Translations under genes and position numbers: made by a program
NCBI RefSeq assembly: GCF_030915505.1
Contig: NZ_CP133265.1
Span: 4,120,001-4,184,000, forward strand
From: Neobacillus sp. OS1-2
GTDB taxonomy: Bacteria; Bacillota; Bacilli; Bacillales; Cytobacillaceae
DNA length: 64,000 nucleotides
Direction of reading: 5' to 3'
Shown: piece by piece, positions 36,462 through 44,940 of the stretch
Position numbering within the stretch: the stretch's first letter is position 1
Layout of the letters: each line of letters starts with the position of its first letter
Notes under the pieces: generated by a model
What the model was told of the DNA's origin: nothing
Database searches by the model: none
The model's input: only the letters and a program-made list of their open reading frames with translations

Positions 36462-36797
36462 TTCCGTTAACGGGTGATATTGTTTAATAAGCGTCTCTTT
36501 CTTATTCAACTACCATGAAAATAAGTTTCTTAAATGTCTTTTCCTCTAAACCAAAAGACTCCCATCACATGAAAAAGGAGAATGAATTCATTATGGAATC
36601 ATCCCCTCAAATAGTTTGAATATGCTTATACTTATATTACTCATTAATGACTAGCTAAACGTTTTCAAAATCCGCCTTAAACAACAGAATAGCATCCATA
36701 TTTACAGCAAAATCATGGTCACTGATATTGAAATTGGTATATTTAACCATCTATGGAATGCTATCGTATCTGACGTAATTTGCTTTAGAAGACAAGG
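36462..36797. other. intergenic region
   Basis: It contains further repeat fragments (CGTTAACGGGTGATATTG, CTTATTCAACTACCATG) and no convincing coding frame. It ends at the 3' end of the minus-strand reductase gene. Confidence 0.35.
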
Positions 36798-37373
36798 TCA
36801 TCTCACCGTCTGGTAAACGAGGGCTATGGCTCCAGAATCAAATGTCTTGTTTTCGATAAGTTTAAGATTGATCTTCTCCTTGTGACCTTGGAATAACGGC
36901 AACCCGCTGCCAACCAGGACGGGAGAAACCGTAATTTTATACTCATCTATTAAATCAAGCTGCATAAGGTAGTGTGCTAACCTTGGACTGCCGAGGATGA
37001 CCATATCCTTGCCTGGCTGCTGTTTGAGGTTCTTGATCTCTTCCTCGACATTTTCTTTCACCAGTCTGGAATTGTTCCATTCGACTTTCTCCAGAGTGGT
37101 TGAAAAAACGATTTTGGCAGTCTTTCCGATCCACTCGGCATGATTCCGTTCATGCTGCGAAGCTGAGGGGTTCGAAGGCACAGATGTCCAGTAACTGTGC
37201 ATCATCTGATAAGTCCCACGTCCCCATATGACAGTGTCGGCAGTACTCAGAATTTCTTTCGCGTGTTTCTCCAAGTCAGCATCGTAGGAAACCCAGCCGA
37301 TGTCCATTTCACCGTTCGGACCTTCTACAAAACCGTCAAGCGATGCGTGCAGAAATAGAACGAGTTTTCTCAT
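36798..37373 (-). CDS. dihydrofolate-reductase-like (RibD C-terminal domain) protein
   Basis: A 191-residue member of the DHFR/RibD_C superfamily, as in B. subtilis YyaP and YwjB. It shows LFLHASLDGFVEGPNGEMDIG at the N-terminus, a middle strand DTVIWGRGTYQMM and the nucleotide-binding segment DMVILGSPRLAHYLM. It probably reduces a pteridine- or pyrimidine-like substrate with NADPH, and the true substrate is unknown. It is monocistronic on the minus strand. Confidence 0.87.
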   Translation of the reverse strand: MRKLVLFLHASLDGFVEGPNGEMDIGWVSYDADLEKHAKEILSTADTVIWGRGTYQMMHSYWTSVPSNPSASQHERNHAEWIGKTAKIVFSTTLEKVEWNNSRLVKENVEEEIKNLKQQPGKDMVILGSPRLAHYLMQLDLIDEYKITVSPVLVGSGLPLFQGHKEKINLKLIENKTFDSGAIALVYQTVR

Positions 37374-37581
37374 TTTTTAGTTCTCCTTTGTTCATGAGGG
37401 ATATTTTCTTCAGACTTCTTTACCTCCAATGTAAGTATAACCAATTTTTTTATTAATTCGGGTAAAAAAGTTCTTTTAGTTATTCAATCATTGAAGAAGA
37501 TAGTTGTATGAAGGTATAAAAGTAATGCAATAGTCGTCATTTTACTTATAAACTGTATGCTATAAAAACTGAGAATTCTTA

Positions 37582-37890
37582 TTATATAGGCAATGACACA
37601 CTATCACATGTTCCAGGTTTTGGTTCATAAAAACAGTGTTCTTTAAATTGACCAGTATGAGGTTGACCGTACCATGTAGGAGGACACGATGGTGCTGTTG
37701 GATTAAAGTACCAAAGTGCATATTTTGCAGGATGATCTCTCCAAGAATTAATATTTTGTTGTGCTAATCTTCTTTCAGAGGCTCTTAATCTTTGATAAAA
37801 TTCATTCCCTTTTTGCACTACTTCAAAAGAAAAATTTCCACCTTGTACTTGAAATATTACATCATGACTTCTAGCCCTTACTCTTGGCAT
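37582..37890 (-). pseudogene. cwlJ: CwlJ-type spore cortex hydrolase with internal deletion
   Basis: The 102-residue product matches the two ends of CwlJ (about 140 residues). The N-terminus MPRVRARSHDV is joined directly to FQVQGGNFSFEVVQKGNEFYQRLR, and the C-terminus (PAKYALWYFNPTAPSCPPTWY, HCFYEP) is intact. The missing block of about 40-45 residues would normally include the catalytic Glu region. The frame is preserved, so a protein could still be made. The ATG at 37890 follows GGGAGGTGAT. It is probably inactive as a lytic enzyme, or has a changed role. Confidence 0.7.
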
Positions 37891-37975
37891 ATCATCACCT
37901 CCCAAATTATTGTATGAAAAAAGCCTTCCTTCATTGGAAGAAAATAGAGCCAATATTAATTAGGGAGAGAAAACA

Positions 37976-38653
37976 ATGACACAATCATTAATCTTTGATA
38001 TGGATGGAACACTATTTCAAACAGATAAAATTTTAGAAATATCACTTGAAGACACTTTTAACCATTTGCGGTCACTAAATAAATGGGATACAGTAACACC
38101 TATTGATAAATACCGTCAAATTATGGGTGTACCTTTACCAAAGGTATGGGAAACCTTGCTACCTAATCATAACAATGAAGAAAGAGAACAAACGGATGCA
38201 TATTTTTTAGAGAAATTAGTTAGAAATATAAGAAGTGGGAAAGGTGCTTTATATCCAAATGTAAAAGAAGTTTTCACTTTTTTAAAAGAACATAATTGTT
38301 CAATTTATATAGCAAGTAATGGTTTATCTGCATATCTAAAAGCAATTGTGAGTTATTATAATTTGGATAAATGGGTTACTGAAACATTTAGTATTCAACA
38401 AATCGAATCGTTAAGTAAATCAGACTTAGTTAGGAGTATTCTAAAAAAATATGATATTACTAACGCGGCAGTAGTTGGAGACCGTTTATCTGATATTAAT
38501 GCGGCTAAAGATAATGGTTTAATTTCAATTGGATGTAATTTCGATTTTGCACAAGAAGATGAACTTTCTCAGGCTGAAATTGTAATAGATGACCTAATTG
38601 AATTAAAGGCAATATTGCCAAAATTGGAAAATATGTATTTAACTAACAAGTAA
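37976..38653 (+). CDS. HAD-superfamily phosphatase
   Basis: A 225-residue haloacid-dehalogenase-type hydrolase. Motif I DMDGT is at residues 8-12, motif II in YIASNG, and motif IV in VVGDRLSDINAAKDNG. A helical cap lies between about 15 and 90. It resembles phosphoglycolate phosphatase or PpaX-like proteins. It diverges from the cwlJ relic, with GGGAGA upstream of the ATG. Substrate unknown. Confidence 0.87.
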   Translation: MTQSLIFDMDGTLFQTDKILEISLEDTFNHLRSLNKWDTVTPIDKYRQIMGVPLPKVWETLLPNHNNEEREQTDAYFLEKLVRNIRSGKGALYPNVKEVFTFLKEHNCSIYIASNGLSAYLKAIVSYYNLDKWVTETFSIQQIESLSKSDLVRSILKKYDITNAAVVGDRLSDINAAKDNGLISIGCNFDFAQEDELSQAEIVIDDLIELKAILPKLENMYLTNK

Positions 38654-38860
38654 ATAGCTACGAATGATAAGGGCAGTCAACCAAATAGCAGTGTGAATTA
38701 CTCTGCTATTTTAGCTGCTTTTATACCTGTGGGTACTCCAAAAGGTAAGTTTAACGTTTAAATGGAATGGTATGCCCCATTTTCGATAGTTGAATAAGAC
38801 GACATAAAAATGATCATTTCATCATATTTATCATCAATGAGAGGGTTAAGAGGTGAAAAT

Positions 38861-39049
38861 ATGTTACGGAAAGTTGGCGGCAGATTCATCTGGTTTCTGA
38901 TTGGAAGTTCGATCTTTGCTACATTTATCGGGTATACCCTGTTTAAAGCTGGCCTCATATCATTTCCAGGTTTTCAAAAATCCCAAAGAGCACTAGATAG
39001 TAATGATCGTAATCGAAATAGAAGAGTTGGTAGAATTCGAATTACGTAG
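38861..39049 (+). CDS. small membrane protein, 62 residues
   Basis: ATG at 38861 follows AGAGGTG at 5 bases. One hydrophobic helix (FIWFLIGSSIFATFIGYTLF) is followed by a very basic, Asn/Arg-rich tail (RNRNRRVGRIRIT). A longer frame from 38810 has no ribosome binding site. No family recognised. Confidence 0.5.
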   Translation: MLRKVGGRFIWFLIGSSIFATFIGYTLFKAGLISFPGFQKSQRALDSNDRNRNRRVGRIRIT

Positions 39050-39330
39050 AGAGTGGAACATCAATTTTTAAAAAAATAGCAAGGCGAGTAAAAAATGCAG
39101 CGTGAACAAAATCATGATGCATTTTTAATTTGGTTGGTGTCAGGCACCATGGCCTATGGACAATAAGTATTGTACATTAAGAAAGAGGGTCAAAGCTTCT
39201 GTCATTTGCATTGCCGTTTTGAGTGCTAGTTTTATTGGTCTTTTTATATGATGGTCGATAAAAAGCTGCTGATTCCCGCATCTAGGATCAAGAGGGTCCG
39301 CATTTATCGGTTGGGGGTTCAGGTTAAGCT

Positions 39331-39525
39331 GATAAATAGACGGAAAAATTCCGCTTAATTAGAAAATATAATTAGAATAGGCATAAATAGACGGAGAGAT
39401 TCCGCCTATTGACTTGAAAAATTCAAAAATTGGAGATTTTGCTTTGCATAAGCGGAAATTCTCCACTTATATCCCCCAAAAACGAGCTCTATTCTGCATC
39501 TAACCGGAAAATCTTCGCTTATTTT
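39331..39525. repeat. four tandem palindromic CGGA..TCCG units (locus B)
   Basis: Units such as TAGACGGAAAAATTCCGCTTA start near 39337, 39387, 39449 and 39501, with spacing of about 50-62 bp. They share the CGGA(A/G)AxxTTCCGCTTAT core with locus A at 5918-6103, also four units. Confidence 0.7.
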
Positions 39526-39569
39526 ACTTTTGCTGGATACTCGATTAAGGACAAGACATCCTAATAAAG

Positions 39570-39600
39570 AAACTCGCCAATAGCTATGGCGAGTTTAACT
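39570..39600 (+). terminator. terminator-like hairpin
   Basis: AAACTCGCCA and TGGCGAGTTT form a 10-bp stem with a 7-base loop, followed by AACTTTTT. The transcript it would end is not identified. Confidence 0.55.
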
Positions 39601-39718
39601 TTTTATATACCAATAATGATGCCAATACTAATGCCATTTTAGCACGTATTTTAAGAAAAGCACCTCAAAACGGAACCCTTTATTATCAGCATCAGTTTTG
39701 CACTGATACTTAAAGATT

Positions 39719-40126
39719 TTAGTTCTTCATTTGTACCGAATCAAAGATGCAATTTGCAATGAAGCGATTGCTGTAGTGCGTGTGTGCTCTAAAGGCTAGC
39801 TCATTGGCAAAAAGAGTAAATGTATCAAAAACATTGTCCCCCTTATAGAGCATGGCATTGGCAACACCGCGTTTTGCCTGGTTCATTGGAATAACAAACG
39901 TTCCCTTAGGATACATTCTTCCGTTTATTTTCATATATTTCATTGTTTGTTTGACCTTCACGCCATTTCGAAGTAAATATTGGACCATTTTATGTGCTTC
40001 CAGAATATTTTTTTGTTGAGATTTATAAATGGGAATCAAATAGTAGTCGGTAAAGAAATGACTATTTTTCCCTCTGATTCGTCCTAATGAAAAAGTATTT
40101 GACAATTTTAACAAGAATGCTAACAT
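39719..40126 (-). pseudogene. C-terminal remnant of an M14-type metallopeptidase
   Basis: A 135-residue frame whose centre (AHKMVQYLLRNGVKVKQTMKYMKINGRMYPKGTFVIPMNQAKRGVANAMLYKGDNV) resembles the C-terminal domain of large Bacillus M14 carboxypeptidase-like proteins. The catalytic zinc domain is absent. The 5' end overlaps the probable thi promoter, which fits a decayed fragment. Parent assignment is from memory of the family pattern. Confidence 0.5.
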
Positions 40127-40127
40127 T
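40100..40127 (+). promoter_or_regulatory. probable sigma-A promoter of the thi operon
   Basis: TTGACA at 40100-40105 is a perfect -35 element. TAACAT or AACATT 16-17 bases later is a weak -10. It lies about 45 bases before the TPP aptamer. Confidence 0.5.
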
Positions 40128-40169
40128 ATCCATGTAAGGTCATCAATAAAAATAATAAATAAAGTTTAT

Positions 40170-40262
40170 CCGCTAGAGGTGCCTTTTTAAAGGGCTGAGA
40201 TTGAAGTGCTACTTCAGGACTCTATGAACCTGATCTGGATCATACCAGCGTAGGGAAGTGGA
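40170..40262 (+). ncRNA. TPP riboswitch (THI element)
   Basis: The conserved cores GAGGTGCC, GGGCTGAGA, GAACCTGATCTGGATCATACCAGCG and TAGGGAAGTGG are all present in the right order. Binding of thiamine pyrophosphate should favour the terminator downstream and switch off the thiazole genes. Confidence 0.97.
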
Positions 40263-40304
40263 AACTGGATATTTGAGGAATGCATTTTTCTATTTCAAAT
40301 TTCA

Positions 40305-40337
40305 ACCACTTTCTTAATCATAGGAAGTGGTTTTTTG
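40305..40337 (+). terminator. riboswitch-controlled terminator
   Basis: ACCACTTTC and GGAAGTGGT pair around a 9-base loop and are followed by TTTTTTG. It is the expression platform of the TPP riboswitch. Confidence 0.85.
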
Positions 40338-40371
40338 TTTTTACTTTTAGCGGAATCTTCTGAAAGGGGTG

Positions 40372-41010
40372 ATGAGTATTTTCAAAGAGAAAGAGTTTCA
40401 TATCATTTCCAATGGTAAGATGCCGATTGAGCAGTTCCGGGAAATTATCATTGATATTCACCCCTATGTAACGGCCATCCATTTACGGGAAAAACAAAAA
40501 ACGGCTCGAGAACTATTTCGAACGGTTCAACTTTTACATTCTGCCAATATCCCGCTTTCAAAGGTTATCATGAATGATCGCCTGGATGTTGCCTTCGTTA
40601 CAAGGGTTGGTGGGGTTCAATTAGCCTTTCACAGTTTAGAACCAGCTATTGTGAAGGAAAATTTCCCTCAGTTTCGGATCGGGAGCTCGATTCATTCTTA
40701 TGAGGAAGGAGTGGCTGCAAAAGCGAATGGGGCAGACTACGTCATTTACGGTCACATTTTCCCTTCTCAATCTAAACCAGATGTGGCGCCAAAAGGAGTG
40801 AGGGAATTGTCAATGTTGGCACAACTTGGCATTCCGACTATTGCGATTGGAGGCATCACACCAGAGAATACAGCACAGGTCCTTCAGGCAGGGGCAAATG
40901 GGATCGCCGTTATGTCTGGAATTCTAGATGCACGCGATCCACTAGCAGCAGTTAAGACTTACACAAAAGTATTAAAAATGGGAGATGGAAAAAGTGAAAA
41001 ATTCATTTGA
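40372..41010 (+). CDS. tenI: thiazole tautomerase TenI
   Basis: A 212-residue TIM-barrel protein of the ThiE/TenI family. TenI isomerises the thiazole phosphate made by ThiG. VTAIHLREKQK, VIMNDRLDVA, GSSIHSYEE and IAIGGITPENTAQVLQAGANGIAVMSGI follow the family. The first-gene position ahead of thiO fits TenI rather than ThiE. The ATG at 40372 follows AAAGGGGTG closely. Confidence 0.92.
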   Translation: MSIFKEKEFHIISNGKMPIEQFREIIIDIHPYVTAIHLREKQKTARELFRTVQLLHSANIPLSKVIMNDRLDVAFVTRVGGVQLAFHSLEPAIVKENFPQFRIGSSIHSYEEGVAAKANGADYVIYGHIFPSQSKPDVAPKGVRELSMLAQLGIPTIAIGGITPENTAQVLQAGANGIAVMSGILDARDPLAAVKTYTKVLKMGDGKSEKFI

Positions 41011-42124
41011 TGTCATTATTATTGGCGGTGGAATAATCGGATCCTCCATTGCCTATCAGCTATCAAAGATGGGAAGAACAGTGGTCATACTTGAGAAGGA
41101 TCGGTTGGCTTGCCAAGCAACAAATGCTGCCGCTGGGATGCTGGCTGTACAAGCGGAGATGGAACAGGATGGTCCGCTATTCCAAATGGCTCTAAAAAGT
41201 CAAGCCATGTTTCCAACTCTCTCGAGCGAATTAGTTGAATATACTGGAATTGATATCGAGTTTGTCCATAAAGGAATGCTAAAAATTGCGGAAACCGAAG
41301 AAATAGCATCCATAGTTCAGCAACAGGTCACCTACCAAAAGAAGTGGGATCCTGCCATAACATGGCTTGATAAAAAGGAATTGCTTGAAATGGAACCATC
41401 CATATCTCCAAGCGTTTCTGGAGCCATGTTTCTTCCTAACGATGGCCATGTCCAACCAGCAAATTTATCAAAAGCATACGCTCAAGCAGCAGCCTATTTT
41501 GGCGCTGAGATTCGTGAGTATACGGAAGTCGTTTCCATTCATTATGAAAACGGTCAGGTTAAAGGAGTTAACACGTCCCATGGTGTTATACACGGAGAAA
41601 AGGTGGTCGTTGCCACCGGAGCATGGACAGCGAAATTAATGCGTGAATCCGGGCTCGAAATAAATATGTATCCAGTTAAAGGAGAGTGCTTTTCTGTCAA
41701 ACCGGAAAAGCCGTTGATCAACACAACTATTTTTTCCGACAAGCGGTGTTATCTGGTACCAAAACGAAATGGAGAAATCTATATCGGTGCCACCATGATT
41801 GAGCATACATTTGATCAAACGGTTACACCTGTAGGGATTGCAAGCTTAATAGAAAGAGCCACACAACTTGTACCTGGGCTGAATGAAGCCTCGTGGGAGC
41901 GAGTATGGTCTGGAATCCGCCCGCAGACAGGGGATGGGATGCCCTACATTGGCGAACATCCAGGTTGGAAGGGATTGTACGTTGCCGCAGGGCATTTTCG
42001 AAATGGGATTTTATTAGCTCCAATCACAGGAAAACTAGTGGCGGAACTCTTAACAGGGAAATTACTGGATCAAACGCTACTTTCTGCTTTTCATTTGGAA
42101 AGGCATAAAGAAACAGTTTTGTAG
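40985..42124 (+). CDS. thiO: glycine oxidase ThiO
   Basis: A 379-residue FAD-dependent oxidase that converts glycine to the iminoglycine used by ThiG. The dinucleotide motif VIIIGGGIIGSSIAYQLSK is at the N-terminus, with VVATGAW and the C-terminal GLYVAAGHFRNGILLAPITGKL typical of the DAO family. It overlaps tenI by 26 bases in another frame, suggesting coupled translation. The overlapping GTG at 40994 is an alternative start. Confidence 0.93.
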   Translation: MEKVKNSFDVIIIGGGIIGSSIAYQLSKMGRTVVILEKDRLACQATNAAAGMLAVQAEMEQDGPLFQMALKSQAMFPTLSSELVEYTGIDIEFVHKGMLKIAETEEIASIVQQQVTYQKKWDPAITWLDKKELLEMEPSISPSVSGAMFLPNDGHVQPANLSKAYAQAAAYFGAEIREYTEVVSIHYENGQVKGVNTSHGVIHGEKVVVATGAWTAKLMRESGLEINMYPVKGECFSVKPEKPLINTTIFSDKRCYLVPKRNGEIYIGATMIEHTFDQTVTPVGIASLIERATQLVPGLNEASWERVWSGIRPQTGDGMPYIGEHPGWKGLYVAAGHFRNGILLAPITGKLVAELLTGKLLDQTLLSAFHLERHKETVL

Positions 42125-42134
42125 GAGGGAAGGT

Positions 42135-42338
42135 ATGGAAGTCGTCGTAAATGGGGAGTTAATCCAACTACCAAATCATGTCGTTTGTATTGCAGATGTT
42201 CTCAAGCATTATGACATTCAGGATAAAATCTTCGTCGTGGAAGTAAACGGGGAAATAGTAGTGAAACATGAACACCAGAGTACGAGAATATCAGATAAAG
42301 ATCGAATTGAAATAGTCCATTTTGTAGGAGGCGGTTGA
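42135..42338 (+). CDS. thiS: sulfur carrier protein ThiS
   Basis: A 67-residue ubiquitin-fold protein ending in the diagnostic Gly-Gly (VHFVGGG). ThiF adenylates this C-terminus, which is then converted to thiocarboxylate and delivers sulfur to ThiG. GGAGGG precedes the ATG and the next gene starts one base after the stop codon. The protein has one residue beyond the usual GG. Confidence 0.93.
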   Translation: MEVVVNGELIQLPNHVVCIADVLKHYDIQDKIFVVEVNGEIVVKHEHQSTRISDKDRIEIVHFVGGG

Positions 42339-42339
42339 T

Positions 42340-43107
42340 ATGTTAAAAATAGGTCCATTATCCTTTCAATCTCGTTTATTACTAGGAACTGGAAAGTATC
42401 CAAGCTTTGAAATCCAAAAGGATGCTGTGGAAGTATCTGATGCTGAAATCCTTACGTTTGCAGTGAGAAGAATGAATATTTTTGAACCAAGCCAGCCCAA
42501 TTTTTTGGAGCAGTTGGATACCTATAAATATACGCTTTTGCCTAATACAGCTGGTGCCAAAACGGCAGCTGAGGCAGTGCGAATCGCAAAATTAGCGAAA
42601 GCTTCAGGGCTATGCGATATGATTAAAGTGGAGGTAATTGGCTGTGATCAAACATTACTTCCTGATCCCGTAGAAACGCTAAAGGCAACGGAAGAATTGG
42701 TGAAGGAAGGATTTATTGTTCTCCCCTATACTTCAGATGATGTAGTGTTAGCTAGGAAGCTGCAAGAAGTTGGCTGTCATGCGGTTATGCCAGGTGCATC
42801 GCCAATTGGATCCGGTCAGGGGATTATCAATCCAATAAACCTTAGGTTTATCATCGAACAGGCCGTCGTTCCTGTGATTGTTGACGCTGGTATTGGCTCG
42901 CCAGCCGATGCTGCCTTGGCGATGGAATTAGGGGCAGATGGTGTGTTAGTAAATACCGCAGTGTCAGCAGCAAAGGATCCGGTAAAAATGGCAAAAGCCA
43001 TGAAGCTTGCAATTAAAGCTGGACGAATAGGCTTTGAAGCTGGAAGAATCGAGAAAAAGAAATATGCAACTGCAAGCAGTCCCAAAGAAGGAATGAGTAT
43101 TGGATGA
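42340..43107 (+). CDS. thiG: thiazole synthase ThiG
   Basis: A 255-residue TIM-barrel enzyme that condenses deoxyxylulose phosphate, iminoglycine and ThiS thiocarboxylate. Conserved stretches: [43 protein letters not shown] (Schiff-base Lys) and [25 protein letters not shown] precedes the ATG. It overlaps thiF by 4 bases. Confidence 0.95.
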   Translation: MLKIGPLSFQSRLLLGTGKYPSFEIQKDAVEVSDAEILTFAVRRMNIFEPSQPNFLEQLDTYKYTLLPNTAGAKTAAEAVRIAKLAKASGLCDMIKVEVIGCDQTLLPDPVETLKATEELVKEGFIVLPYTSDDVVLARKLQEVGCHAVMPGASPIGSGQGIINPINLRFIIEQAVVPVIVDAGIGSPADAALAMELGADGVLVNTAVSAAKDPVKMAKAMKLAIKAGRIGFEAGRIEKKKYATASSPKEGMSIG

Positions 43108-44123
43108 TTCAACGGTACTCACGGCAAGAACTATTTTCACCCATTGGAAAAGCTGGGCAACAAAAGATTTCAACCAAACATGTACTCATCATCGGAGTGG
43201 GAGCACTCGGAACAGGCAGTGCCGAAGCATTGGTCCGCGCTGGAATTGGCAAACTTTCCATCGTTGATCGTGATTATGTGGAATGGAGCAATTTGCAGCG
43301 GCAACAATTATATACAGAAGAAGATGCCAAAAACCGAACCCCAAAAGTCATAGCTGCCAAAAAGCGCTTATCAGCGGTTAATTCATCTGTGAAAATTGAA
43401 GCAATTGTTGCAGATGCTACGGCCTCAGAGCTTGGAGAATGGGCTAAACAGGTAGATCTTATCATTGATGCAACGGATAATTTTGAAACAAGAATGATGA
43501 TAAATGATGTATCTCAACAAGTGGGGGTCCCCTGGATTTACGGTGCATGTGTTGGAAGCTACGGCATTTCTTACACGATTATTCCTGAAAAAACACCTTG
43601 CCTGTCATGTTTACTTAAAACAGTTCCCATTGGCGGGTTAACCTGTGATACCGCGGGTATAATAAGCCCGGCTGTTCAAATGGTGGTTGCTTATCAAGTA
43701 AGTGAAGCGTTGAAAATTCTAGTCGGTGATTTCGATTCCTTACGAAACAAACTTGTTTCCTTTGATGTATGGAAAAACCAGTTTAGTGCGATTCAAGTCG
43801 ATAAATTGAAAAGTGAAAATTGTCCTTCTTGCGGGATAAACCGATCGTATCCTTATGTATCTTTTGAGAATCAAACGAAAACAGCGGTACTTTGTGGAAG
43901 GGATACGGTTCAGATCCGTCCACCCAGTCCAACTCTACGCGATTTGGCTGCACTAGAAATCGTATTGGAAAAACAAGGGGGGACGATTCAGCGAAATCCA
44001 TACCTTTTATCCTATACGGTGAATCCTTACCGATTAGTGATATTTAATGACGGAAGAGTGCTTATACATGGAACGAAGGATATAACAGAAGCAAAGTCAC
44101 TATACCATAGATACTTGGGTTAA
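43104..44123 (+). CDS. thiF: ThiS adenylyltransferase ThiF
   Basis: A 339-residue E1-like enzyme. The N-terminus [18 protein letters not shown], nucleotide motif [17 protein letters not shown], Arg finger and Asp ([13 protein letters not shown]) and zinc cysteines (CLSC and CPSC) are present. A rhodanese-like tail is absent, though an extra C-terminal segment of about 80 residues ([14 protein letters not shown]) follows. It is the last thi gene here, and no thiD follows it in the window. Confidence 0.93.
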   Translation: MIQRYSRQELFSPIGKAGQQKISTKHVLIIGVGALGTGSAEALVRAGIGKLSIVDRDYVEWSNLQRQQLYTEEDAKNRTPKVIAAKKRLSAVNSSVKIEAIVADATASELGEWAKQVDLIIDATDNFETRMMINDVSQQVGVPWIYGACVGSYGISYTIIPEKTPCLSCLLKTVPIGGLTCDTAGIISPAVQMVVAYQVSEALKILVGDFDSLRNKLVSFDVWKNQFSAIQVDKLKSENCPSCGINRSYPYVSFENQTKTAVLCGRDTVQIRPPSPTLRDLAALEIVLEKQGGTIQRNPYLLSYTVNPYRLVIFNDGRVLIHGTKDITEAKSLYHRYLG

Positions 44124-44136
44124 AACCATAAAACCA

Positions 44137-44187
44137 GGGTCAGACCCCCGCCGTGCTAACGCTTTAGCGCACCGGGGGTCTGATCCC
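44137..44187. repeat. dispersed GGGTCAGACCCC palindrome, copy 1
   Basis: GGGTCAGACCCCCG and CGGGGGTCTGATCCC flank an inner GTGCTAACGC/GCTTTAGCGCAC stem. A near-identical element lies at 52913-52960. Here it separates thiF from a truncated epimerase gene. Confidence 0.8.
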
Positions 44188-44193
44188 ATCTTT

Positions 44194-44610
44194 GTGGATG
44201 ATTATACCCGCCGCCTCCATTTCCATGTAGAACGCATCGCGGGCGGGGAGCCAATTGGCTTTGCCAATATGAAGGCGGAAATGTCGTTTATTCAGGCAAC
44301 GGAGGCAGCGCTATTTTTAAAATGGGCTGGAACAGCAGTGGTGGAAGGCCCCTATAATGCAACAGCAAATGGGAGAATTAGTTTAGCAGATTTAATCAAA
44401 TTAATCGAAGCACCCACTGGAAAATCAGCAAGAATCTCGTTAGTCGGGAATGATGAGATTGCTTCACCGTATGGCATTCATACGTCTTGGTATATGTCGA
44501 ATGAAAAAGCCGTAAAAAGTGGATTTCAATTTACCAATCTTGATAATTGGTTACAGCCATTAATCGAAGACATTGCCAGTAATGTTCCTAATAATAATGA
44601 CAAATATTAA
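44194..44610 (+). pseudogene. C-terminal fragment of an NAD-dependent epimerase/dehydratase
   Basis: 138 codons resemble the last part of an extended SDR (RLHFHVERIAGGEPIGFANM, SFIQATEAALFLKW, YNATANGRISLADLIKLIE, SGFQFTNLDNWLQPLIEDI). The N-terminal cofactor-binding Rossmann motif is missing, and the frame begins directly at the end of the GGGTCAGACCCC palindrome. I see no ribosome binding site. It is probably a deletion remnant. Confidence 0.65.
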
Positions 44611-44720
44611 TGGAATGTTTGTTCTCCTTTTGTTTTGATTTAATGATAGAATAGAAGAGCAATAGAATAGGATTCTCAAGGGTGGTCGGCACACTCCCAG
44701 CAGAAAGGGGGTGATGCTGA

Positions 44721-44804
44721 ATGACAGTATTTGAAGCATTAATGATTATGATTGGATTTGCAAACCTAATCGTGTTCATTCTGTCATTTTACCATAAAAA
44801 ATAA
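44721..44804 (+). CDS. holin-like type I toxin peptide, 27 residues
   Basis: The peptide MTVFEALMIMIGFANLIVFI... ending FYHKK is a single hydrophobic helix with a short basic tail, the pattern of the TxpA/BsrG/YonT toxins annotated as putative holin-like toxin. GGGGGTG lies 8 bases upstream. The downstream arrangement of a CCACCC/GGGTGG hairpin, a GTGCCGATCCCC segment and an AGACCG/CGGTCT terminator is also typical of these loci. Expression should be held down by an overlapping antisense RNA. Confidence 0.8.
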   Translation: MTVFEALMIMIGFANLIVFILSFYHKK

Positions 44805-44841
44805 TCCACCCTTGATGAGTTAGGCAGACTCGGGTGGATTA
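44802..44841. terminator. hairpin at the toxin stop codon
   Basis: TAATCCACCC and GGGTGGATTA form a perfect 10-bp stem. On the minus strand TTATTTTTT follows the stem, so it probably ends the antisense antitoxin RNA. Confidence 0.65.
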
Positions 44842-44940
44842 CTTTACCTCAGTGCCGATCCCCTTGATGGGAACCTGCTATTGCATTAGACCGTGTGGTG
44901 TACAAGCACCGGCGGTCTTTTTTAGTATATGCAATTCTAT
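44805..44940 (-). ncRNA. predicted antisense antitoxin RNA
   Basis: By analogy with TxpA/RatA and BsrG/SR4, an RNA transcribed from the minus strand should overlap the 3' part of the toxin mRNA, starting near 44940 and ending at the hairpin at 44802-44841. TATAAT on the minus strand near 44953 is a possible -10. No transcript can be proven from sequence. Confidence 0.4.
44888..44923 (+). terminator. terminator of the toxin mRNA
   Basis: AGACCG and CGGTCT with inner GTG/CAC pairs are followed by TTTTT. The position and form match other holin-like toxin loci. Confidence 0.8.

Larger units (their letters stand above)
39050..39718. other. long non-coding stretch with repeats
   Basis: It contains GTGTCAGGCACC near 39136, the fourfold palindrome array at 39331-39525 and a terminator-like hairpin at 39570. 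No gene is convincing in any frame. Confidence 0.5.

Noticed and set aside
44721-44804. Prophage origin for the toxin region
   Set aside because: No integrase, structural or lysis genes are visible nearby. Such toxins also occur outside prophages.
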